The notes below the pieces were generated by a model. The model had not been told where the DNA came from. It searched no databases and worked only from the letters and a program-made list of their open reading frames with translations. A DNA stretch of 17,255 bases, from assembly GCA_937967705.1 (NCBI GenBank), contig CALCJG010000021.1:1-17255 (forward strand), in the 5' to 3' direction. The stretch comes from an uncultured Spirochaetia bacterium (GTDB lineage: Bacteria > Spirochaetota > UBA4802 > JAGODF01). This document shows positions 7,378-14,456 of the stretch, piece after piece. Position numbers and translations under genes: made by a program. Within the stretch, counting starts at the first letter, position 1, and every line of letters starts with the position of its first letter.

Positions 7378-8703
7378 CTACAGACCTGATGAATAGAGAA
7401 GTACATTTTTATAGGTGACATCGGGAATGGAATGTTTCCTGATTTCGTCCGCAACGGAAGCAATGGTCTGAACGATAAAACGGACATCCTCATCGGTGAT
7501 GATAAAAGGAGGTTCGATACGGACCACATTCTGATTGACACCGAAGTAACCGACATAAAGGCCCTTCTCCACGCAGCGGGTTGCGAAAACCGGGCCGGCC
7601 TTATCATCCTTCCTGTTAATTATTTCCACACCGATCATCAGGCCGCGTCCCCGGACGTCGGATATCACATCCGGATATTCATCCCTGACAACCAGCAGTT
7701 TCTGCAACAGATCATTTCCCTTGTTGCGGCATACATCAACCAGGTCATGAGTGACCATGTAATCAATGACCGCCAGGGCTGCCGCCGCGGAAGGGGCATG
7801 ACCTCCATAGGTCATGACCTGCTGGCCGTGGTTCATGGAGTTGACAATTTCTTCTCTGCCTATCGCGGCCGAGATCGGGGCATAACCCGCAGAAAGACCT
7901 TTTGCAGTAACCACAATATCCGGCTCGATTTCTTCATGCAAAGACGCCCACCACTGCCCTGTTCTCCCCATGCCGGTTTGAACCTCATCGGCAATAAGGA
8001 TCGATTCATGACTGTGAAGAAGCTCGACAAGCTCCCTGAAGAACCCCTTAGAGGGGATATTTATCCCCGCGTCCCCCTGGATTATTTCCGCGATGAAACC
8101 TCCCACCGTATCTCTCTTGAGCAATTTTTTTACCTTTTGCAGGGTCCGGTCGGCGCTGTCCGGACTGGCCGGAAAGGGAACCTCATGAAACCAGGGACTT
8201 GTCGGGTAAATACCCAGATCAAGAGTACCGAAATTGGATGCCGGCTGGGAAAGGCCCGTTGTTCCGTGATATGCATTGGTAAAGTGGATAAGCTCCATCC
8301 TGCCGGTGAATTTTCTCATGGCCTCTATGGCGCCGTCATTGGCATCGGAGCCGGACAGTCCCAAAATAACCCTCTTGTCAAAGGAGCCGGGAGTCAGCGA
8401 TATCAGTTTCTCCCCCAGGGCGACCGCCTGTTCATTGGGGGAATAGAGAAATCCCGTATGCTGCATGGATATGGCCTGGTCATAATAGGCCCTGGCAATA
8501 TCCCTATGGCCATATCCCAGGATGTTGGCAGATGCGGCAGTCAGACAGTCCAGGTATACATTGCCGTCCTGATCGGTTATATGGGTCCCCTCCCCTTTTT
8601 TAAAGGAGATGCCATAGAGTCCGGCACTGGAAGGACGGGCAATAATATTCTTACTTCTATAAAATAACTCTTGTGACAACTGCCCCGGGGGAAGGGATTT
8701 CAT
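7378..8703 (-). CDS. Class III PLP-dependent aminotransferase
   Basis: The protein has 441 residues, normal length for the 4-aminobutyrate/acetylornithine aminotransferase class. Hallmarks are the SGSDANDGAIEAMRKFTG cofactor-phosphate region (about 117-134), the AYHGTTG turn (144-150), ADEVQTGMGRTG with D239 that contacts the pyridine nitrogen, and TAKGLSAGYAPISA with the Schiff-base lysine K268. The C-terminus has the usual RGRGLMIGVE and RIEPPFIIT strands. The amino donor cannot be told from sequence; omega-amino acids such as GABA or ornithine derivatives are the common substrates. The start has GAGGT about six bases ahead. It is the first gene of a three-gene operon with the hybrid sensor kinase and the ATC-hydrolase-like protein, behind a promoter candidate at 8845-8874. 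Confidence 0.95.
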   Translation of the reverse strand: MKSLPPGQLSQELFYRSKNIIARPSSAGLYGISFKKGEGTHITDQDGNVYLDCLTAASANILGYGHRDIARAYYDQAISMQHTGFLYSPNEQAVALGEKLISLTPGSFDKRVILGLSGSDANDGAIEAMRKFTGRMELIHFTNAYHGTTGLSQPASNFGTLDLGIYPTSPWFHEVPFPASPDSADRTLQKVKKLLKRDTVGGFIAEIIQGDAGINIPSKGFFRELVELLHSHESILIADEVQTGMGRTGQWWASLHEEIEPDIVVTAKGLSAGYAPISAAIGREEIVNSMNHGQQVMTYGGHAPSAAAALAVIDYMVTHDLVDVCRNKGNDLLQKLLVVRDEYPDVISDVRGRGLMIGVEIINRKDDKAGPVFATRCVEKGLYVGYFGVNQNVVRIEPPFIITDEDVRFIVQTIASVADEIRKHSIPDVTYKNVLLYSSGL

Positions 8704-9111
8704 ATGGCTACCTCGACGATAGAATATCTATTGCCACACACGCGTTCAGCCAGGTATATGTGCCTGATAGATGTTGATTTTATTAAAATATGCCCATATC
8801 TATGTATAATTTAAACAGGAGAAAACGCCATTTATCATCAGGTTATAGTAATCAGAGATTCCCTATCAAGTCAACAACATTCTGTCGATCTATCTTATTT
8901 TGCAGGATACGACGAACCGTTCAGAATCTGAAATGAGCAAAGGGGGTTCTCATTCCTCCGATCAGGACGATCTGACGTCGGAAATCTTTTCAGCATGCCA
9001 TACAAGTGAAGGAGATTACCTGTCTTTGATCACCTTCCCTCCCGGCATATCGTCTATTGCCCTTATGGAACCTACCGTAATACCAGAAATCCCCTGGCGG
9101 AGTAAGCACAC
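8704..9111. other. Intergenic region with three consecutive potential hairpins
   Basis: No gene is convincing here. Besides the operon promoter, three inverted repeats follow each other: TTCAGA/TCTGAA (8920-8932), AATGAG/CTCATT (8932-8954), and TCCGATCAG (8957-8965) pairing with CTGA (8972-8975) plus TCGGA (8978-8982), which is followed by TTTT at 8987-8990. A plus-strand TATAAT stands about 110 bases upstream. This could be a small RNA or a regulatory leader; the evidence is structural only. Confidence 0.3.
8845..8874 (-). promoter_or_regulatory. Putative promoter of the aminotransferase-kinase operon
   Basis: On the minus strand TTGACT (8874-8869) is separated by 18 bases from TACTAT (8850-8845). 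Transcription would start near 8838 and leave a leader of about 135 bases. A perfect TATAAT also occurs on the plus strand at 8805-8810, without a good -35. Confidence 0.45.
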
Positions 9112-9135
9112 AAAAAAGGCCTCTTCGCAGAGGCC
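9112..9135 (-). terminator. Rho-independent terminator after the Cys-rich protein gene
   Basis: On the minus strand GGCCTCT, loop GCGA, AGAGGCC forms a perfect seven-base-pair stem followed by six T. It lies 38 bases beyond the stop codon at 9174. Confidence 0.9.
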
Positions 9136-9173
9136 CGTCACTCCCTGGCAGGCGGAAATTATTGCAAGGAGCC

Positions 9174-9434
9174 TTACTCTGAGTATTTTGACCTGGGAGA
9201 TTTCCCCGTATCGCAATCCTTTTTGCATTCGTCACAAGCTTCTTTGCACACTTTTTTCATGTTGCTTTGGCTCATGACTTCGCTCTTGGTCTCTTTCAGC
9301 TCCCTCATGCAGTCCTTATAGATCATGGTATGGCATTTTTTATAACACGCCTTTTTCGAGTCGGCACCCCGGACAGGCAGGTACGATACGGCACAGACCG
9401 CAATACCTATTATGACCGCAAAAACGCTTCTCAT
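9174..9434 (-). CDS. Small secreted cysteine-rich protein, hypothetical
   Basis: The protein has 86 residues from the ATG at 9434, which follows a strong AAGGAGGAAGG ribosome site; the longer frame to 9491 lacks one. Residues 1-23 form a signal peptide (MRSVF, hydrophobic core, then PVRG), with likely cleavage before A24. The C14 in the core is not in a proper lipobox. The mature part of about 63 residues is highly charged and holds seven cysteines (C30, C34, C42, C63, C67, C70, C74), arranged as CxxxC, then C, then CxxxCxxCxxxC. It could be a disulfide-bonded helical hairpin or bind metal or heme-like ligands in the periplasm; there is no CxxCH, so it is not a c-type cytochrome. I know no family match. 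It is a single-gene unit with its own operator candidate and terminator. Confidence 0.78.
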   Translation of the reverse strand: MRSVFAVIIGIAVCAVSYLPVRGADSKKACYKKCHTMIYKDCMRELKETKSEVMSQSNMKKVCKEACDECKKDCDTGKSPRSKYSE

Positions 9435-9459
9435 GTTCCTTCCTCCTTGTTTCAATAAA

Positions 9460-9498
9460 GTCAGGGTATAATCCATGCATCCCTGACGCAAAAGTCAA
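9460..9498 (-). promoter_or_regulatory. Promoter and inverted-repeat operator candidate for the Cys-rich gene
   Basis: Perfect seven-base arms GTCAGGG (9460-9466) and CCCTGAC (9481-9487) are centred 21 bases apart, two helical turns, as expected for a dimeric regulator. A -35-like TTGACT lies just upstream on the minus strand (9498-9493), and a GATTATA segment between the arms may serve as -10, with a rather long spacer. Confidence 0.45.
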
Positions 9499-9611
9499 CA
9501 TCATTACTATACATACAGCGCCTCCTCTTCTGTATTTGAGGGCGATGCAGCGGCGCTCCTGGCGGCAGACCCCGCCGGATGCAGTATGCGAAGGGGGGTG
9601 CGCCGCACGGC

Positions 9612-10532
9612 TCATCCCCTCCCGGTAATCTCCCCGATCCTCCTCTTCAGTTTCCCGTCCTTTACGGTGTACCAGATGCTCTCCAGCTCCTGAATGACCG
9701 CCGCCCGGACCATGGCATCCCCGTCCTCCGCGGCGTCCACCAGGGTCTTCACCGCGCTCTCGGATCTTATATCGCTCAGGGCCCAGACCGCAGCTTTGCG
9801 CACATCGCTCCAGGAGGTATTGTCGTTGTAATCATCCCTCGTGGTTTTCAGAATCCCTGATATCACCCCCTCCGCTTCCCCGTACTTCAGCGTTCCCAGG
9901 GAACGAACGGCCGCCTCCCGGACCCTCAGGCTGGGATCCTCCAGGACGGCCAGGAGCACCCCGGGAATGCGCGGATCGCTGTACGCCCCGAGAGACCTTG
10001 CCGCCCCGGTACGCACCCAGGCGTCCGGGTCGGATGCGGCTTCCATAAGGGGCTCGACGGCCGCCGGGCTGTTTATGTTCCCGAGGGCATTGGCCGCTGT
10101 CTGGCGGAATATGCCGCTTTCGTCCCGCAGAAGGGCGATCAGGGGGTCCGCCGCTTCGGGAAGGCCGATCTTCAGGACGATGTTGTTGAGCGCGGCGTAG
10201 AGGGGCTGCAGCTCCTTCATCTGGCCCGGTAAAGACATTCTGCTGTTGAGGACCTTCATGGTTTCTACGACGGGAGGAATCATTTCTGGGGTCTTTATCT
10301 TGGCCAGTTCCAGGACCGCTTCGCCCCTCTCCCGGGGGTTGCCGTCGAGTACGCAGGCAAGAAGCCTGCCGATACGATCCTTGATATCCACAGGCTCCAC
10401 CACCGTCGCCTCGATGGACACGGTATACTCCGTGGCACAGTAGGGACAGGTGACGGTAAACCGGTTCTCGCTTCCGCTCAGGGTTCCCCCGCACCGGAGG
10501 CAGGTTATGGTCGTGGTTATCAAAGGCTGCAT
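9612..10532 (-). CDS. Zinc-ribbon and HEAT-repeat protein
   Basis: The protein has 306 residues. The N-terminus is a zinc ribbon with CLRC (C11, C14) and CPYC (C29, C32). After a linker come about five HEAT or PBS-lyase-like HEAT repeats of roughly 31 residues each, beginning near residue 123. Each repeat carries the A/S-V-x-P-L and D/E-x-x-V-R-x-x-A-A-x-x-L-G core, for example AWVRTGAARSLGAY and LRVREAAVRSLGTL. The fourth repeat has an insertion with DDYNDNTSWSD. HEAT solenoids are protein-binding scaffolds; the ribbon suggests a nucleic-acid or protein docking head. No signal peptide is present, so it is cytoplasmic. The start is set by GGGAGG, six bases before the ATG. The specific partner is unknown; no phycobilin-related genes are near, so a lyase role is unlikely. 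Confidence 0.9.
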   Translation of the reverse strand: MQPLITTTITCLRCGGTLSGSENRFTVTCPYCATEYTVSIEATVVEPVDIKDRIGRLLACVLDGNPRERGEAVLELAKIKTPEMIPPVVETMKVLNSRMSLPGQMKELQPLYAALNNIVLKIGLPEAADPLIALLRDESGIFRQTAANALGNINSPAAVEPLMEAASDPDAWVRTGAARSLGAYSDPRIPGVLLAVLEDPSLRVREAAVRSLGTLKYGEAEGVISGILKTTRDDYNDNTSWSDVRKAAVWALSDIRSESAVKTLVDAAEDGDAMVRAAVIQELESIWYTVKDGKLKRRIGEITGRG

Positions 10533-10967
10533 GGCATCCTCCCGGTATATCCGCCGATAGAATAGAGCAGGATAACCACGATGTCAATCACTTACGGCTC
10601 ATCGGTCCTCTCACGGCTCCCAGCATACAATCTGCGGCAGGCCGGATACCCCGAGCCGGGCCAAGGAGGGAGGCCCCGGAATACAACAACTTCCATCCAT
10701 ATGTACAGAAAAAGCCCCGGACTGCCTCCGGACATCTTCCGTTTGTCCTCCGTACATCTTATTACCTCCGCCGTTTTGCTCCCTTCCTGCGCCAGGGAAC
10801 CGTTAATCCCGGCAGAAAAGACAACAATACTGCCGATTGTGTCCTAATATTGCTGTCAAAAAAGGCCCCTTGGGGTGTTAAAATTTGGAAAGATATCCAT
10901 TATTTGCTATCTTACAGTTAAGTTTTATTGCTTAAAATCAAGGATAAGTACAATCCAGGGGAATATA
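10533..10967. other. Intergenic region between divergent genes
   Basis: The region must hold promoters for the HEAT gene (minus) and the NHL lipoprotein (plus), but none is clear; near 10906-10933 TTGCTA and TTACAG stand ahead of TATTGC and TAAAAT at imperfect spacings. CCCCTTGGGG (10866-10875) preceded by six A (10858-10863) resembles a weak minus-strand terminator, with a very tight loop. I see no coding sequence. Confidence 0.35.
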
Positions 10968-11999
10968 TTGAAGATAAGAGTACTTTACATATCTCTCATA
11001 ATGTTAGCCTTAGGTCTCACGGCATGCAGCCATTCTGATTCAGACAGCGGTCGTCAGGTAACTACCATTGCCGACCTGGGGGGCAATCCCGACGGTGTTA
11101 CCGTTGCAGATTCCGGGAACATTTACGTCACTGACATTTCCAGCGGGGAGGTTATACAGATCACCCCCGCCGGTCAGACAAGCGTCATCGCCGATCTGGA
11201 CAGCACAAGCGACAACACCCACCCCGACGGGATCACCTCCGTTACGGACGGCAGCGGAAACGAGATTCTCTACATAGCAACAACAGGATCCAATGACCCC
11301 GAGGGCGGAACGCTCTCCACTGATGGAACCATCCGAAAGGTGGACGTGAACACCGGCAGCGTAACGACCTTCGTGAACAGCACCGTTCTCAACAACCCGT
11401 CCGGCATCGCTGCCGACAAATCCGGCAATCTCTATGTAGCCGAGCAGACCGGGGCCCTTTACAAGATACCGGTGGACGGCAGCGGAAATCCCGGCACGCC
11501 GGTAAACCTGACGACAGGAATCGCCAGTAGCGGCGCCGATATCGAAGCGCCCCACGGTCTTACCCTGGTCACCAACACGGACGGTTCAATCACGCTCTAT
11601 ACCACTGACCAGGGGGCAGGCAGCAACAACATACTAAAAGTCGATCTGACTTCAGCATCGGACCCCACCGTCACAGGAGCGGTCGAACTCACGATGGAGT
11701 CCACGGGAGGTTCCACCACGGACACTACCGCGGCCAATGCGAAGTTCAACAAGCCTCATGGGATTTCAACCAACGGAAAGGGGGCCATCTTCGTGGCAGA
11801 CGAGGACAACAACAGGATTCAAATTATAACCCCGGGTGGGAATGTGGTTACCTTCGCCGGAGACGGAACCGAAGGGGATGTGACAGGTGACCCCTCAACG
11901 GCCCGTTTCAGCAATCCCCGCGGAATGGCCGTGGATAAAAGCGGCAACGTTCTAGTTTGTGATTACGGCAACGGCAAGGTAAAGAAGATTACGAACTGA
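10968..11999 (+). CDS. NHL-repeat beta-propeller lipoprotein
   Basis: I start this gene at the TTG at 10968 because AGGGG precedes it by six bases and the result is a clean lipoprotein signal peptide: MKIR, hydrophobic core, lipobox LTAC with lipidated C20. Serine at +2 favours the outer membrane. The open frame upstream to 10875 adds an implausible extension. The mature protein, about 323 residues, is a ring of NHL-type repeats such as NPDGVTVADSGNIYVTD, NPSGIAADKSGNLYVAE, KPHGISTNGKGAIFVADEDNNRIQ and NPRGMAVDKSGNVLVCDYGNGKVKKI. This indicates a six-bladed beta-propeller. Such proteins bind ligands or act as surface scaffolds; some are lactonase-like, but no catalytic residues can be assigned. 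It is a stand-alone gene on the plus strand, running toward the sucrose synthase fragment. Confidence 0.9.
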   Translation: MKIRVLYISLIMLALGLTACSHSDSDSGRQVTTIADLGGNPDGVTVADSGNIYVTDISSGEVIQITPAGQTSVIADLDSTSDNTHPDGITSVTDGSGNEILYIATTGSNDPEGGTLSTDGTIRKVDVNTGSVTTFVNSTVLNNPSGIAADKSGNLYVAEQTGALYKIPVDGSGNPGTPVNLTTGIASSGADIEAPHGLTLVTNTDGSITLYTTDQGAGSNNILKVDLTSASDPTVTGAVELTMESTGGSTTDTTAANAKFNKPHGISTNGKGAIFVADEDNNRIQIITPGGNVVTFAGDGTEGDVTGDPSTARFSNPRGMAVDKSGNVLVCDYGNGKVKKITN

Positions 12000-12083
12000 A
12001 TATACGCCCCTACCCTGTAATCATCTGCCTTACCTGGGTTTCAGCCGGAAACACATCCTTTCATTTATGATGGAAAACCAGTT

Positions 12084-12523
12084 TCAGGCCCCAGCCCTCT
12101 GGCGGAAGAGAAAGTGGTAGAGCAGATCGCAATAGCGGGACATCTTCACCTTGCCCCGGCCGGACACGGCATAGCGCCAGAAGCCGTAGAGCTTCGTCAG
12201 GTTGATGAGCCGCTCGCTGTAATTCCTCCAGGTAAAGCGCTCCGCCACCCGGCGCATGCCGTTCTCCGATATCCTCCCCCATAGACCGGGGTCCTCGTCG
12301 CAGCGGACCCAGAAGGCCTCCAGGTCCCGGGCAATGAGCTTCGGCATGCTGGTGTTGAGGAGAAATCCGCTGATCCCCTCCTCGATGATCTCCAGGGGTC
12401 CGCCGAAGCGCGGCCCGAAGGTGGGAAGCCCCGAGGACATGGCCTCCAGTATGGTCAAACCGAAAGCCTCGAAGAGGGCGGGCTGCACAAAAACGCCCCC
12501 ACGGTCTGTCATGATGCGGTAGG
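12084..12523 (-). pseudogene. Truncated duplicate of the sucrose synthase 3' end
   Basis: This block repeats the last 145 codons and the stop codon of the sucrose synthase gene at 15150-15589, in the same orientation and at a constant offset of 3066 bases. I count five base differences in about 440 (12120, 12132, 12172, 12507, 12509). Homology begins at the stop codon and ends just before codon Y554 of the partial intact gene; a TGA lies a few codons further upstream in frame. The fragment keeps the C-terminal Rossmann half with the E-x7-E motif but lacks the acceptor domain and the donor-binding Arg/Lys. An ATG at 12512 would allow 142 residues, but it has no ribosome site. It is best seen as a gene remnant left by recombination. 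Confidence 0.95.
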
Positions 12524-12597
12524 CATCTCACGAAGGCCTAAGGGAAAGACACCATACAACACCAACCGGGCAAAGGTACTGTGCATATACTCATCCC

Positions 12598-12626
12598 AGT
12601 ACAGACTGTCCCCGTCTGGACTTTTT
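12598..12626 (+). terminator. Rho-independent terminator upstream of the YedE gene
   Basis: AGTACAGAC (12598-12606) pairs with GTCTGGACT (12614-12622) in a nine-position stem with one mismatch, a seven-base loop and a run of five T. It lies about 100 bases before the YedE start. It may stop read-through from the left or act as an attenuator. Confidence 0.7.
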
Positions 12627-12627
12627 A

Positions 12628-12725
12628 CGCTCTAATTATCAATATTATCATTCCCTGGACAAAAAAATACTTGATATTAATTATCCATATATTTGATTTA
12701 ATGCAACAAAAAATCCAATAGAGGG
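12628..12725 (+). promoter_or_regulatory. AT-rich promoter region of the YedE-TusA-DUF3343 operon
   Basis: Directly after the terminator the DNA turns strongly AT-rich. TTGATA at 12671-12676 can be a -35, and TTTAAT at 12697-12702 a -10, but the 20-base spacer is long, so the exact boxes are uncertain. No regulator site is evident. Confidence 0.35.
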
Positions 12726-12729
12726 CATA

Positions 12730-13806
12730 ATGAAAAATTTCTTCTCGTCCCGGTGGGGCATCATCGTCACCGGAGCGGTTATCGGCAGTATCGCGGTTAC
12801 ACTGCAGCAGTTGGGCAATCCTGCGAACATGGGCATATGTGTCGCATGCTTCGAGCGTGACATAGCGGGAGCCCTTGGTTTCCACAGAGCGGACGTTGTT
12901 CAGTATATTCGGCCAGAAATACCCGCCTTCGTACTTGGATCATTCATCATATCCCTTTTTACAAAGGAATACCAGCCACGGGCAGGTTCTTCAACCATCA
13001 TAAGGTTTTTCCTCGGCGTTTTTGCCATGATAGGAGCTCTTGTTTTTCTTGGATGCCCCTGGAGGGCTCTCCTCCGGCTTTCAGGCGGAGACTGGAATGC
13101 CCTTACAGGCATTGCAGGGCTCATAACCGGAATTTCAGCCGGCGTACTTTTCCTAAAAAACGGGTTCAGTCTCGGCCGAAACTATAAACTCAAGAAAGGT
13201 GCAGGATGGATATTCCCCGCATTTATGGTTGCTCTTCTGGTCATGCTCCTCTTTAAATTCAGGGTATCAGATACTGGCCCGCTGTTTTTCAGCGCAAAAG
13301 GTCCTGGTTCACAGTATACACCTGTTTTGATTAGCCTTGCGGCAGGGCTCATCATCGGCGCTATAGCGCAAAGAAGCAGATTCTGCACCATGGGTTCCCT
13401 CAGGGACATCATCCTTGCCCGTGACTTTCATCTTGCAAGCGGCATTCTTGCCATGGTTGTTTTCGCGACTGCGTTGAATCTTGTGTACGGGCAGTTCAAC
13501 CCCGGTTTCGACGGACAGCCCGTAGCGCATACAGCGCATCTGTGGAATTTCGCAGGCATGGCGCTTTCAGGCCTTTCATTCGCCCTGGCAGGCGGATGTC
13601 CGGGGCGCCAGTTGATCCTTTCGGGGGAGGGGGATTCGGATTCTGCTGTCTTTGTTGTGGGCATGATCGTCGGCGCAGGCGTATCACACAACTTCCTTCT
13701 GGCAAGCTCTTCTGCAGGCCCAGGGGCTTTCGGACCAGCCGCCGTAATAATCGGTATTGTGTTCTGCCTGATTATCGGCATTACGATGCGTGAAAAAGTA
13801 AATTAG
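12730..13806 (+). CDS. yedE: YedE/YeeE-family transporter, selenium-metabolism (YedE-related) type
   Basis: The protein has 358 residues and about nine or ten membrane helices. It matches the YeeE/YedE family (PF04143), whose characterised member TsuA imports thiosulfate through a path lined by cysteines. Conserved elements seen here are NMGICVACFERDIAGALG (C37, C40), GCPWR (C109), RSRFCTMGSLRD (C219) and GGCPGRQ (C290). The MGxCxACFxRDIAGALG signature and the adjacent TusA-like and DUF3343 genes are typical of the YedE-related subgroup tied to selenium metabolism. The substrate is therefore probably a reduced selenium or sulfur species, by inference. GAGGG precedes the ATG by four bases. It is the first gene of a three-gene plus-strand operon; the TusA-like gene follows after ten bases. 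Confidence 0.93.
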   Translation: MKNFFSSRWGIIVTGAVIGSIAVTLQQLGNPANMGICVACFERDIAGALGFHRADVVQYIRPEIPAFVLGSFIISLFTKEYQPRAGSSTIIRFFLGVFAMIGALVFLGCPWRALLRLSGGDWNALTGIAGLITGISAGVLFLKNGFSLGRNYKLKKGAGWIFPAFMVALLVMLLFKFRVSDTGPLFFSAKGPGSQYTPVLISLAAGLIIGAIAQRSRFCTMGSLRDIILARDFHLASGILAMVVFATALNLVYGQFNPGFDGQPVAHTAHLWNFAGMALSGLSFALAGGCPGRQLILSGEGDSDSAVFVVGMIVGAGVSHNFLLASSSAGPGAFGPAAVIIGIVFCLIIGITMREKVN

Positions 13807-13816
13807 GAGGATATGT

Positions 13817-14029
13817 ATGGCGGAAAGAATTGACGCCAGGGGGCTTTCATGCCCACAACCGGTCGTTCTGACACAGAAGGCGATAAAAAGCGGTCTTCCG
13901 GAGTTTGAGGTGCTGGTCGACAGCGAAGTGTCACGCGAAAACGTTACAAGGTGTCTCGAGAATAATAAAATGATTGTTGAGACAAGCTCGGAAGGTGATA
14001 CTTATGTTATAGTTGCCAAGAAAAATTAA
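13817..14029 (+). CDS. yedF: TusA/SirA-like sulfurtransferase, YedF type
   Basis: The protein has 70 residues, the length of a stand-alone TusA. The active-site CPxP motif is intact (GLSCPQPV, C12). The VDSEVSRENVTRCLENN segment resembles YedF-type members more than classical TusA. TusA-like proteins carry persulfide sulfur, or in this context possibly selenium, on the cysteine between donors and acceptors in the cytoplasm. The longer YedF proteins have a second domain; here that role may be taken by the separate DUF3343 gene 60 bases downstream. A strong AGGAGG sits six bases before the ATG. Next to YedE, it probably receives the imported chalcogen. Symbol assigned by family and context. Confidence 0.93.
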   Translation: MAERIDARGLSCPQPVVLTQKAIKSGLPEFEVLVDSEVSRENVTRCLENNKMIVETSSEGDTYVIVAKKN

Positions 14030-14089
14030 TGATATCGATTCCATATACAGAGAGAGGACTTTCCCGGATCTGAGGTAATCCAATACGAT

Positions 14090-14311
14090 ATGTCAGAATT
14101 CATGGTAATACTGTTCTTTTCGAATAACTACACGATGTGGGCATCGAATGTCTTGAAAAAAAACAGGGTGCCCCACAAACTTATTCCCATCCCCCGGCAT
14201 ATGAGTTCCGACTGCGGTTACTGTGTAAGAATTAACACATCCGATAAGGATATTGCGCTGGACCTGATGACCGGTTCAGATATTGAATTTGACAGGATAG
14301 AAGCATTATGA
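14090..14311 (+). CDS. DUF3343 putative Se/S carrier protein
   Basis: The protein has 73 residues and follows the DUF3343 pattern (PF11823, putative Se/S carrier-like): an initial beta strand ILFFSNNYTMWASNVLKK, then VPHKLIPIPRHMSSDCGYCVRI with the conserved SSDCG cysteine, and a short alpha/beta end. The cysteine is presumed to carry sulfur or selenium, by analogy with TusA; this has little biochemical proof. A second cysteine three residues later (CGYC) is not standard and could form a redox pair. TGAGGT is the likely ribosome site, a little far from the ATG at 14090; ATG at 14102 is an alternative start. It ends the YedE operon and converges on the Mop gene. Confidence 0.92.
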   Translation: MSEFMVILFFSNNYTMWASNVLKKNRVPHKLIPIPRHMSSDCGYCVRINTSDKDIALDLMTGSDIEFDRIEAL

Positions 14312-14456
14312 TCTATAACCGTAAATACGACAGCGGATTCCTGTTTCTCCACTGCTGCAATCTTCTAGAAAGAGCCACAATCATTCCACATAAACAAGGG
14401 GGATTTCCCTGATTCGACAGGCAGCAAGCCACCTGTAAAACGGTAGTCCTGAGCAG

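Noticed and set aside
7432..8667. 411-codon plus-strand open frame
   Set aside because: It lies antisense to the class III aminotransferase, which has all its catalytic motifs; the translated text matches no family pattern.
8900..9277. 125-codon plus-strand frame
   Set aside because: It runs through the terminator and antisense to the Cys-rich gene and has no domain pattern.
9832..10587. 251-codon minus-strand frame overlapping the HEAT gene
   Set aside because: It is rich in Arg, Gly and Pro, out of frame with the evident HEAT repeats, and a shadow.
12084..12512. Fragment as an independent 142-residue glycosyltransferase
   Set aside because: It has no ribosome site, starts within a conserved domain and lacks the donor-binding Arg/Lys, so a remnant is more likely.
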